Below are positions 1 through 5,048 of a stretch of 5,048 nt of DNA, piece after piece. A model generated the notes under the pieces. That model saw only the letters and a list, made by a program, of their open reading frames with translations, made no database searches and was not told the DNA's origin. How positions within the stretch are numbered: the stretch's first letter is position 1; each line of letters begins with the position of its first letter. Source of the stretch: Sulfurovum sp. (lineage in GTDB: Bacteria; Campylobacterota; Campylobacteria; Campylobacterales; Sulfurovaceae); NCBI GenBank assembly GCA_027038155.1, contig JALVXW010000009.1:1-5048 (forward strand), given 5' to 3'. The translations under genes were made by a program, and so were the position numbers.

Positions 1-48
1 GCCTAGTGTAGCAAAAGATACTCTGTTTTTGTGCGTTTTATCTGCCAT
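1..48 (-). CDS. N-terminal fragment of an unidentified protein, possibly a MiaB/MtaB-type methylthiotransferase (cut by window edge)
   Basis: Only 16 codons are visible, reading MADKTHKNRVSFATLG, before the window ends; the frame is open at the edge. The ATG is well supported: an AGGG Shine-Dalgarno core lies 6 bases upstream and a strong promoter sits at 75-103. The end of the fragment, R-V-S-F-A-T-L-G, resembles the opening strand of radical-SAM tRNA methylthiotransferases of the MtaB/MiaB family, which typically begin with a basic stretch, then V-x-F-x-T-L/F-G-C and a Cys-x-x-Asn motif. The decisive cysteine would be the next residue and lies outside the window, so this identification is a guess from family knowledge. 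The gene is probably transcribed separately from the operon upstream of it. Confidence 0.5.
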   Translation of the reverse strand, partial: MADKTHKNRVSFATLG

Positions 49-54
49 AAATAG

Positions 55-58
55 CCCT
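55..58 (-). promoter_or_regulatory. Ribosome binding site of the left-edge gene
   Basis: AGGG on the minus strand, 6 bases before the ATG at 46-48. It supports translation starting at this ATG rather than at the ATG at 116-118, which has no well-spaced Shine-Dalgarno sequence and lies upstream of the promoter's predicted transcript start. Confidence 0.6.
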
Positions 59-74
59 AGTAAATATTTTTGAT

Positions 75-103
75 ATTGTAACAAAACCCAAATTTAAATC
101 CAA
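75..103 (-). promoter_or_regulatory. Sigma-70-type extended -10 promoter for the left-edge gene
   Basis: On the minus strand the -10 box TACAAT (75-80) is directly preceded by TGT, giving an extended -10 element. A 17-base spacer separates it from TTGGAT (98-103), a partial match to the -35 consensus. The region upstream is made of repeated T-tracts (TTTGG, ATTTAAA, TTTGG, GTTTTG). This matches the known preference of Campylobacter and Helicobacter housekeeping promoters for periodic T-rich DNA and a TTTTGnTAnAAT core over a strict -35 box. Transcription would start near position 68, giving a leader of about 20 bases. The promoter lies in the 81-base gap after the VWA gene and marks the start of a new transcription unit. 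Confidence 0.65.
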
Positions 104-129
104 AGTATATTTCTTCATCCTGTCTCATT

Positions 130-1356
130 TTACTGGGTTTTATTCAGGGGGCCTACTTTATTCTCCAAAACCACCACTTCACCAAAAGAAACTTCCATCT
201 CTTCAGGCATTACCCAAAGCACATCATAAGGGGGTTCCTCTTTAGGGTATCTGCCCTCTCCATCAGTAAAATAGAGTAACAGTGTCGGATACTCTATCCG
301 TTGGTCTATATATTCAAAAACAGGACGAAAATCAGTACCCCCTCCTCCACTAATATCACAATCAAGTACTTCTCCTTGCAAAAATGTTTTATGTGATTGC
401 ACTTTGACATCGGCGGTAATAAGATCAATCTCGTAATTTGGGTACTGTTGCATCATGGAGCTCACTTCTCCTAAAAAAGTAGTAAGCAGTGCTTCATCTA
501 CAGAACCTGAAGTATCGACTGCAACAATCACACGTAACAAATCAGAGCTCATACTTGGCAGATAGATTCCTCTGTAGAGAAACTTCATATTGGGTGGGCT
601 AAAGGTGTAAGAACTCTTGGCATGGGTTGCGATGTAGCGATACAAGAACTCACGCCAATCTACTTTGCAAGAGAAGTACTCAGGTACAACAAATGCTAAA
701 TCTTTAGGCAAATTTCCCTGACGTTTATGTTTTTGAAATATCTGCTCAAAATGCTCTTTCATCTCTTGACTTAATGCGTCACTTTCAGGGGTAGAAGCCT
801 CTTTTTCTTGGTTATTTCTATTTTCTTCTTCTTGAGTTTCATTTGCATTGACATCTGGCGTATGCTCTTTTTGCATATGTAGATTTTCTACACCTGTTTC
901 ATCGGAGTCAGTTGTCTGTTCGCTCTCCTGCTCCATACTGTAGTCTACACTATCACTCATCTCTGCACGAAGTATCTCATAGACCTCTTCTACATACATT
1001 CCCTCAAACTTCTCTTCAAAGTAGGCATACTCAGGCAGCTGCATACCATTTTTCACCAACATGGCATTAATCACATAGTCTGTCGCACTCTGCCAAAGCC
1101 ATTTGGTACGACCGTTTAGGCGTTCATGATGCTTTAAAACGGTATGCATTGCCCCATTTGCCATGACAAACTCTACCTCTTCTAAAGAGAGTCTGTCAAG
1201 ATATTCACTGTTATAACGTATCTTTTCACCATCGGAGGCAAACGTTAAAATTTCACTGCTTTTTTCTAAATGAAGAGAGGAGGCTAACGTACCAAAGTAA
1301 GGGTACTCCAGCATCAGTTTTGCTTTGGCTTTGGTAATTTTCTCTCTATAGGTCAT
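130..1356 (-). CDS. VWA domain protein with degenerate DUF2201-type metallopeptidase-like N-domain
   Basis: 408-residue cytoplasmic protein; no signal peptide or membrane segment is visible. Residues about 1-130 match the DUF2201 N-terminal (putative metallopeptidase) pattern: an early F-G-x-L-A, a D-G-x-x-I-x-Y-N strand, a helix holding M70-H71 and H76, then W88-x-x-A-T-D93-Y-x-I-N. The usual His-Glu of the HExxH motif is replaced by N67-G68, so peptidase activity is doubtful. Residues about 133-200 form a very acidic, low-complexity linker. Residues about 270-400 are a VWA-like domain with a complete MIDAS metal site: D281-T-S283-G-S285, T341 after a four-glycine loop, and D365. Such proteins usually act as substrate adaptors for MoxR-type AAA+ ATPases in protein-complex maturation. 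No such ATPase is in the window, so the target is unknown. The start lies 3 bases after the mnmA stop. A GGAGG-like sequence within the end of mnmA is 14 bases away, rather far, so coupled reinitiation may contribute. Confidence 0.85.
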   Translation of the reverse strand: MTYREKITKAKAKLMLEYPYFGTLASSLHLEKSSEILTFASDGEKIRYNSEYLDRLSLEEVEFVMANGAMHTVLKHHERLNGRTKWLWQSATDYVINAMLVKNGMQLPEYAYFEEKFEGMYVEEVYEILRAEMSDSVDYSMEQESEQTTDSDETGVENLHMQKEHTPDVNANETQEEENRNNQEKEASTPESDALSQEMKEHFEQIFQKHKRQGNLPKDLAFVVPEYFSCKVDWREFLYRYIATHAKSSYTFSPPNMKFLYRGIYLPSMSSDLLRVIVAVDTSGSVDEALLTTFLGEVSSMMQQYPNYEIDLITADVKVQSHKTFLQGEVLDCDISGGGGTDFRPVFEYIDQRIEYPTLLLYFTDGEGRYPKEEPPYDVLWVMPEEMEVSFGEVVVLENKVGPLNKTQ

Positions 1357-1359
1357 AAA

Positions 1360-2379
1360 TCAACAGATAACTCCTCCACCAAGGAGTTTATCTTCTTTAT
1401 AAAAGGCTGCTATCTGTCCTTTGGCTAGCCCAAATACAGGCTCTTTCAATGTAACTGTTGCTCTATCTGCTTCACTCTCTACATGGCAAGGTACCGCGGT
1501 GGTTCTAAAGCGTACTTTTACCGTACAGTCAAATTCTACAAGCTCTTCAAACATATTAAGTTGCTTGACTTCAAAGGCGTTCTCTTCAAGCTTCTCTTTG
1601 GTGCCTACAACTATCTGATTGCTCTCAGGCTTAATCTCCAGCACAAAGTGCGGATCGTGTGCACCATGCACAATAAAGCCCCTACGCTTTCCTATAGTAT
1701 AGTACATATATCCCTTATGCGAACCTATCACATTCCCTTCTGTATCCAGTGTCTCTCCTGGAATATCTATATCCATATGTTTAGCCAGTATTTCATCGTA
1801 GCTGTTTTCAACAAAACAGATTTCAGAACTCTCTTTTTGGGTGGCAAAGGATTCAATCACATCGATGTTTGCAGCATAGGCCTTGACATCCTCTTTTATC
1901 CACTCACCCAAAGGAAAAACAAGACGAGGTAAAACTTTTTTGTCTACTTCACAGAGAAAATAGCTTTGGTCTTTGGTCTCATCTTTTGCCATATAGATAG
2001 CGTAACCATCACATTTGCAGTAGTGTCCAGTGGCTACTTTTTCAATACCTAGAGTATCGGCAAACTCCATCATCTTGCCAAACTTAATGGTACGATTGCA
2101 CATTACACAAGGGTTTGGCGTGAAACCCTCTTTGTAACTCTCCACAAAGTAGTCATAGACCTCTTCTTTAAATTCATTTGATAAATCGTGAAAATGTACT
2201 TTGATACCCAAATAGTCACCCACACGTTGTGCTTTGGCATAATTCTCCTCATGGTATCCTGGTTTATGGTGAAGTTTCATATAGACACCTACTACTTCAT
2301 AGCCCTCTTTTTGCAGAAGCAGTGCCGCAACAGTAGAGTCCACGCCTCCACTCATCCCCACAAGTACTCTCTCTCTCAT
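1360..2379 (-). CDS. mnmA: tRNA-specific 2-thiouridylase MnmA
   Basis: Cytoplasmic enzyme that activates the C2 of wobble uridine 34 with ATP and transfers sulfur to it in tRNA-Lys, tRNA-Glu and tRNA-Gln, giving the s2U part of mnm5s2U-type bases. At 339 residues it is slightly shorter than the E. coli protein. The N-type ATP pyrophosphatase loop S10-G-G-V-D-S15 is intact. Catalytic cysteines are C94 in N-P-C-V-M-C-N (equivalent to E. coli Cys102) and C188 in S-S-E-I-C-F (equivalent to Cys199). Other family marks are T-G-H-Y (117-120), K-D-Q-S-Y-F-L (136-142), Y-T-I-G-K-R-R-G (227-234) and the C-terminal barrel segment from V-R-F-R (289-292) through V-F-G-L-A-K-G-Q (315-322) to the closing G-G-G. 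C91 makes a CxxC pair, unlike the DxxC of E. coli. The ATG overlaps the flhF stop in an ATGA, so translation is likely coupled. Identification is very secure. Confidence 0.97.
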   Translation of the reverse strand: MRERVLVGMSGGVDSTVAALLLQKEGYEVVGVYMKLHHKPGYHEENYAKAQRVGDYLGIKVHFHDLSNEFKEEVYDYFVESYKEGFTPNPCVMCNRTIKFGKMMEFADTLGIEKVATGHYCKCDGYAIYMAKDETKDQSYFLCEVDKKVLPRLVFPLGEWIKEDVKAYAANIDVIESFATQKESSEICFVENSYDEILAKHMDIDIPGETLDTEGNVIGSHKGYMYYTIGKRRGFIVHGAHDPHFVLEIKPESNQIVVGTKEKLEENAFEVKQLNMFEELVEFDCTVKVRFRTTAVPCHVESEADRATVTLKEPVFGLAKGQIAAFYKEDKLLGGGVIC

Positions 2380-3464
2380 TTGTCTCTCTCTTCAATATCT
2401 CCAATAAAGCGTTCTAGTAGATACTCTTTAGAGGCTACGAGTAAATCATCTGGCACCTCTTGTCCTGTAGAAAAATAGCTCACAGGAAGAGGATAAAGCA
2501 ACATAAAACTTAGCAAAGTACCCAAATATTTTGTCTCATCAAATTTTGAAATCATAAGAGAGTGAAGGTTTAAAAATGAAAAATTTTCATAAATATCACA
2601 CATATCTTCATATTTTACAGTTGCAGGAAGAAGCAGATTTATCTCTATTTTTCTCGCTTTATCTGTCTGAACATACTCTACCGTACGTATGAGTTTTTCT
2701 GTATCATAAGGAGACATCCCTGCTGTATCCACAAGAATAATATCGTACTTTTGCAAAGCCTCAATCCCCTCAGAAAATCCCTCTAAATCTTCAACAGAGA
2801 TATGCTCTATTTGCATAATATCCGCATAATGCCCCAGCTGATCAAAGGCACCTATTTTATAATTGTCTACATTCAAAAAAGCAACACTGTACGATTTGCC
2901 TAACATATAGGCATAACGTGCTGCAAGTTTGGCGATAGTAGTGGTTTTTCCTACACCTGTTGGACCTACAAGCATAATCATTTTAGGAATATCCAGTCTC
3001 TCCTCTTTGATATTTAAAGATTCATCTATCTCCTCCAAAATATAAGAGGTTAAAAGTTTCTCATCCTTTAAAATGGTATTTTCTTTTAGGGTATCTAGCA
3101 CCCTGTCAATCCATTCTGGTGCGATACCTTTACCTACAAAAATATCCCTTACTTTCCTAGTTGCACTATACTCCTCTTTTGTTTGAACTTGTAAATTTTG
3201 CTTTAGTTTTTTTGACATCGCTTGTTGCATCTGTGCAAGTTGTGCTTTGAGTAAGTGCACTTCAGACAAAAGTATCTCCTCCTCATTTTTACGCTCCTCT
3301 ACATGAGACACTTCTGGCACAGAGACAGTCACTTCACTATAGAGTTTACCATCGTCATGCTTGACCTGTTTTGCCGAAAGTAACTTAATCTCTTTGCCAT
3401 ACTTACGTACCGCATCTTCATATGCACTTTTAGGGTTATCTGCTACAAATTTTTCTTCTATCAT
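2376..3464 (-). CDS. flhF: Flagellar biosynthesis GTPase FlhF (SRP family)
   Basis: 362 residues from the preferred start. FlhF is the SRP-like GTPase that places the flagellar basal body at the cell pole; in epsilonproteobacteria it also affects flagellar gene expression. Layout: an FlhF-type N-terminal B region (about 1-55), a charged probable coiled coil (about 57-90), a helical N domain (about 100-155), then the G domain. The GTPase motifs are all present: G1 G167-P-T-G-V-G-K-T-T175; G2 V199-D-N-Y-K-I-G-A-F-D-Q-L210; G3 D246-T-A-G249, followed by M-S as is usual in FlhF; G4 S306-K-F-D; and a G5-like S-T-G-Q-E-V-P-D-D-L (332-341). The longest ORF extends upstream to 3518, but those 18 residues lie inside folK and do not resemble FlhF. 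The ATG at 3464 has AAGGA upstream, forms an ATGA overlap with the folK stop, and gives the expected opening M-I-E-E-K-F-V-A. The usual next gene, flhG, is absent. Confidence 0.95.
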   Translation of the reverse strand: MIEEKFVADNPKSAYEDAVRKYGKEIKLLSAKQVKHDDGKLYSEVTVSVPEVSHVEERKNEEEILLSEVHLLKAQLAQMQQAMSKKLKQNLQVQTKEEYSATRKVRDIFVGKGIAPEWIDRVLDTLKENTILKDEKLLTSYILEEIDESLNIKEERLDIPKMIMLVGPTGVGKTTTIAKLAARYAYMLGKSYSVAFLNVDNYKIGAFDQLGHYADIMQIEHISVEDLEGFSEGIEALQKYDIILVDTAGMSPYDTEKLIRTVEYVQTDKARKIEINLLLPATVKYEDMCDIYENFSFLNLHSLMISKFDETKYLGTLLSFMLLYPLPVSYFSTGQEVPDDLLVASKEYLLERFIGDIEERDK

Positions 3465-3952
3465 AGTGTCCTTTTCATCATAGAGAGCGGGATAAGCACA
3501 GAAGCTCTCTCTTGCCACCCATGATGGGGAAGTGTCAAGCTCTTGCTCTTTCTCTCTACATTTTCATAAAATATTATATCTATATCCAGTGTTCTTGGTG
3601 CATCGGCAAACGAACGTTTGCGTCCATAAAGCTTTTCTATGCGAAGCACATAACGTAACAGTGCCTCAGGATTCAATTTTGTCTCCACCAGCATCAGTGT
3701 ATTGTAAAAATCATCCTGCTTAGTATATCCAAAAGGTGGATTTTTTAAAATAGGTGCCGTCTCTACCACATGTATCAATGGTGAACGCTGTATAAACCAA
3801 AAAAGATGTTCAAAACGACGCACAACATCACCTATATTTCCACCAAAACCGAGTAACGCTCTTGCATAAAGACGCTTCTTATTGGTATTATAGGGAAAAT
3901 GTGGGGTAAAAATCAATGTATGATGACGATTTAACTCTTTTCTTTTTACCAT
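3461..3952 (-). CDS. folK: 6-hydroxymethyl-7,8-dihydropterin pyrophosphokinase (HPPK)
   Basis: Transfers pyrophosphate from ATP to 6-hydroxymethyl-7,8-dihydropterin, the step before dihydropteroate synthase in folate synthesis. The protein has 163 residues. The HPPK core starts at about residue 31 with A-L-L-G-F-G-G-N-I-G-D (32-42), the counterpart of the usual L-G-S-N-L-G-D. It continues with D-D-F-Y-N-T (80-85) and the signature G-R-K-R (110-113), P119-R-T-L-D123-I-D125-I, whose two aspartates bind the magnesium ions. It closes with L-T-L-P-H-H (139-144), R149 and the terminal I-P-L. The first 30 residues are a basic extension absent from the E. coli enzyme; from memory, Campylobacter and Helicobacter FolK have a similar one. 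There is no other Met before residue 87, and AGGA lies 4 bases before the ATG, so the start is firm. It lies 6 bases after pepQ and overlaps flhF by 4. Confidence 0.95.
   Translation of the reverse strand: MVKRKELNRHHTLIFTPHFPYNTNKKRLYARALLGFGGNIGDVVRRFEHLFWFIQRSPLIHVVETAPILKNPPFGYTKQDDFYNTLMLVETKLNPEALLRYVLRIEKLYGRKRSFADAPRTLDIDIIFYENVERKSKSLTLPHHGWQERASVLIPLSMMKRTL
3469..3472 (-). promoter_or_regulatory. Ribosome binding site deciding the flhF start
   Basis: AGGA (within AAAAGGA) on the minus strand, ending 4 bases before the ATG at 3462-3464. It lies inside the last codons of folK. With the ATGA stop/start overlap it favours this internal start over the longer ORF beginning at 3518. Confidence 0.7.
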
Positions 3953-3958
3953 TTTTTC

Positions 3959-4978
3959 CTACAATACCTTTGCTTTTCCATCTACCATGGCTACCATATC
4001 CTCTATACGTATGCCAAACGCGTTGGGAATGTAAATCCCTGGCTCTATCGTATAGACCATACCATCTTCTATAATAGTATCTGACTTTTTAGAGATATAG
4101 GGCATCTCGTGAATATCTAGCCCTACCCCATGTCCAGTAGAGTGTACATAGTACTTGCCATACCCTGCTTTCTCTACAATATCACGCGTAAGGGCATCTA
4201 CCTTTTTGGCTTTCATGCCAGAACATGCTTTGGCTATGGCATTGTCGTGAGCCTTGAGTACAACATCGTAGGCTTTTTGTATCTTTTTACGTTTATAACT
4301 TTGGTGCATATCGAACATAAAGTACTTATCTGCCTGTACTGTACGTGTGCGGTCAGAGCAGTAACGCTTATATTTGAGTCCGGCATCTACCAGAAGTAAA
4401 TCATTTTTTTCCAGTATGGTAGAGGTGGGTGTCGCATGGGGTTTTGCTGCATTTTTGTTAATGGCTACAATAGGCTCAAAACTTAGCTCATACTTCCCAA
4501 AGTCACCCAAAATACCTTTTGCCATATGGGTCAGTGTGTATTCATCTTTTCCAAAACCATTTTTACGAAACTCTTTTGCCAACTGCTTAAATGCTTTTGC
4601 TCCCAGTTTGGCTGCTTTGGCAACAATCTTCAACTCTTCTTCAGATTTAACAATACGCTTTTTATGTGAAAAATCCAATACTGGTTTGAAAGTTGTTTTC
4701 ACTTTTTGGCGTATCTTGTCAAATCCTGCAACACTCCACTCTTTTGGGTCAAAAACAATTTTTTTGACTTGATGTTTTTTGAGTATCTTTGCTGCTTTAC
4801 CATACAAGTCACCATCTATGACCACCGCTGCCCCAACAACATTTTCTTTGGCATCTATCGTGTAACGACCATCGGTAATAAAAAATGCATCCGCACCCAA
4901 ACGTAGATAGAGTGCATTGTCACAACTATAGCCACACTCATAATAGATAGCATTTTCGTCTTTGAGCATGTAGTTCAT
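3959..4978 (-). CDS. pepQ: Xaa-Pro aminopeptidase/dipeptidase, M24B family
   Basis: 339-residue cytoplasmic dimetal peptidase that cleaves the bond before proline, either from peptide N-termini or in Xaa-Pro dipeptides. Residues about 1-105 form the creatinase N-terminal domain (A-F-F-I-T-D-G-R-Y around 31-39). The pita-bread catalytic domain follows from about 110, beginning I-V-K-S-E-E-E-L. All five metal ligands are present: D198 in L-V-D-A-G, D209 in C-S-D-R-T-R-T, H283 in T-G-H-G-V-G, E312 in T-I-E-P-G-I-Y and E326 in R-I-E-D. Supporting histidines are H181 (K-P-H-A-T-P) and H290 (D-I-H-E). The ATG at 4976-4978 is preceded by AGGA at 6 bases; the alternative Met4 has no comparable site. 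Sequence alone does not separate aminopeptidase P (pepP) from prolidase (pepQ). The symbol follows the H. pylori gene order, in which pepQ precedes folK and flhF. Confidence 0.9.
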   Translation of the reverse strand: MNYMLKDENAIYYECGYSCDNALYLRLGADAFFITDGRYTIDAKENVVGAAVVIDGDLYGKAAKILKKHQVKKIVFDPKEWSVAGFDKIRQKVKTTFKPVLDFSHKKRIVKSEEELKIVAKAAKLGAKAFKQLAKEFRKNGFGKDEYTLTHMAKGILGDFGKYELSFEPIVAINKNAAKPHATPTSTILEKNDLLLVDAGLKYKRYCSDRTRTVQADKYFMFDMHQSYKRKKIQKAYDVVLKAHDNAIAKACSGMKAKKVDALTRDIVEKAGYGKYYVHSTGHGVGLDIHEMPYISKKSDTIIEDGMVYTIEPGIYIPNAFGIRIEDMVAMVDGKAKVL

Positions 4979-4984
4979 AGATAT

Positions 4985-4988
4985 TCCT
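4985..4988 (-). promoter_or_regulatory. Ribosome binding site of pepQ
   Basis: AGGA on the minus strand, 6 bases before the ATG at 4976-4978. It fixes the first of two nearby methionines (Met1 and Met4) as the start. Confidence 0.6.
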
Positions 4989-5013
4989 AAAAAGTGTTTT
5001 TATACCCAAGCTA

Positions 5014-5048
5014 TTATGCTTGCTGCTGTGCTTTAGCCTGCTGTTCTC
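5014..5048 (-). CDS. C-terminal end of upstream gene, probably aroQ (type II 3-dehydroquinate dehydratase); cut by window edge
   Basis: The last codons of a minus-strand frame read E-Q-Q-A-K-A-Q-Q-Q-A and then TAA, immediately followed by an in-frame TAG at 5011-5013. A Gln/Ala-rich, probably flexible helical tail fits a true protein end, and the tandem stops and the 35-base gap to pepQ fit an operon neighbour. The name rests on gene order only: in Helicobacter pylori the gene before pepQ-folK-flhF is aroQ, and in Campylobacter aroQ also lies beside folK-flhF. AroQ would make 3-dehydroshikimate in the shikimate pathway, which leads to chorismate and p-aminobenzoate for folate. The tail itself is not diagnostic. 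Confidence 0.5.
   Translation of the reverse strand, partial: EQQAKAQQQA

Larger units (their letters stand above)
130..5048 (-). other. Probable polycistronic operon: (aroQ?)-pepQ-folK-flhF-mnmA-VWA gene
   Basis: The minus-strand genes follow each other with a 35-base gap (after the right-edge gene), then a 6-base gap, a 4-base ATGA overlap, a second 4-base ATGA overlap and a 3-base gap. Both stop/start overlaps imply translational coupling of folK to flhF and of flhF to mnmA. I found no convincing terminator or strong promoter inside the run. The operon promoter must lie beyond the right edge, apart from a weak TATAAA-like site near 4999-5004. No clear hairpin with a U-tract follows the VWA gene either, so some readthrough into the left-edge gene is possible. 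Confidence 0.7.

Noticed and set aside
92..99. ATTTAAAT palindrome as an operator
   Set aside because: An 8-base A/T palindrome is expected by chance in such A/T-rich intergenic DNA, and it is explained as part of the T-rich promoter spacer.
38..118. Possible 26-residue minus-strand peptide starting M-K-K-Y-T-L-D in the gap after the VWA gene
   Set aside because: It spans the promoter elements and overlaps the start of the better supported left-edge gene in another frame. Its ATG lacks a properly spaced Shine-Dalgarno sequence, and the predicted transcript starts downstream of it.
1483..1932. Plus-strand open frame of 149 codons antisense to mnmA
   Set aside because: It lies entirely opposite a certain gene, has no domain-like composition (many Tyr, Phe, His and Ile from reversed codons) and no convincing ribosome binding site. 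It is a shadow of mnmA.
4374..4772. Plus-strand open frame of 132 codons antisense to pepQ
   Set aside because: It is opposite conserved catalytic-domain sequence, shows no recognisable motif and has Ser/Phe-rich shadow composition. Other plus-strand frames in the window are rejected for the same reasons.
4999..5004. TATAAA on the minus strand as a promoter -10 for pepQ
   Set aside because: There is no TG extension and no -35-like or T-rich region at the right distance, which falls in the Gln/Ala codons of the upstream gene. At most it is a weak secondary start.
5007..5022. Short inverted repeat CAAGC/GCTTG around the stop of the right-edge gene, considered as a terminator
   Set aside because: The stem is only 5 base pairs and is not followed directly by a U-tract; the next bases are GGTATAAAAAC. 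It is unlikely to terminate, and pepQ is probably co-transcribed.
1..5048. Search for mobile elements, CRISPR repeats, tRNA/rRNA genes and riboswitches
   Set aside because: No transposase, integrase, terminal inverted repeats, regularly spaced repeats or RNA-gene signatures were seen. Nearly all of the window is conserved coding sequence, and the only sizeable gaps are 49-129 and 4979-5013.

Overview
The window looks like a chromosomal segment of a Campylobacterota (epsilonproteobacterial) genome, most likely an environmental member of the Sulfurovum/Sulfurimonas kind. The evidence is moderate-to-low GC with A/T-rich intergenic DNA, the run pepQ-folK-flhF (the Helicobacter pylori order is aroQ-pepQ-folK-flhF), an epsilon-style FolK with an N-terminal extension, and a T-rich, extended -10 promoter. 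The genus is an inference from gene order and sequence style, not a database result.

All real genes lie on the minus strand, so transcription runs from the right edge to the left. From right to left they are: the last codons of an upstream gene (5014-5048, probably aroQ by gene order); an M24B Xaa-Pro peptidase (pepQ, 3959-4978); folK (3461-3952); flhF (2376-3464, with the start moved inward from the longest ORF); mnmA (1360-2379); and a two-domain VWA protein (130-1356). The last five are packed with gaps of 6, -4, -4 and 3 bases. This points to one co-transcribed, partly translationally coupled operon. An 81-base gap follows. It carries a convincing extended -10 promoter that starts a new minus-strand gene, of which only the first 16 codons are in the window (1-48).

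The operon mixes functions: peptide turnover, folate synthesis (FolK, possibly fed with shikimate-pathway precursors by AroQ), polar flagellum placement (FlhF), tRNA wobble-uridine thiolation (MnmA), and a VWA protein of the kind that usually works with a MoxR-type AAA+ ATPase. Two points deserve attention. FlhF is followed by mnmA, not by its usual partner flhG. The VWA protein has also lost the His-Glu pair of its predicted N-terminal zinc-peptidase motif but keeps an intact MIDAS metal site. I saw no mobile element, CRISPR array, rRNA or tRNA gene. Apart from these two points the region looks like ordinary core genome, and I do not see a new defence or mobile system here.
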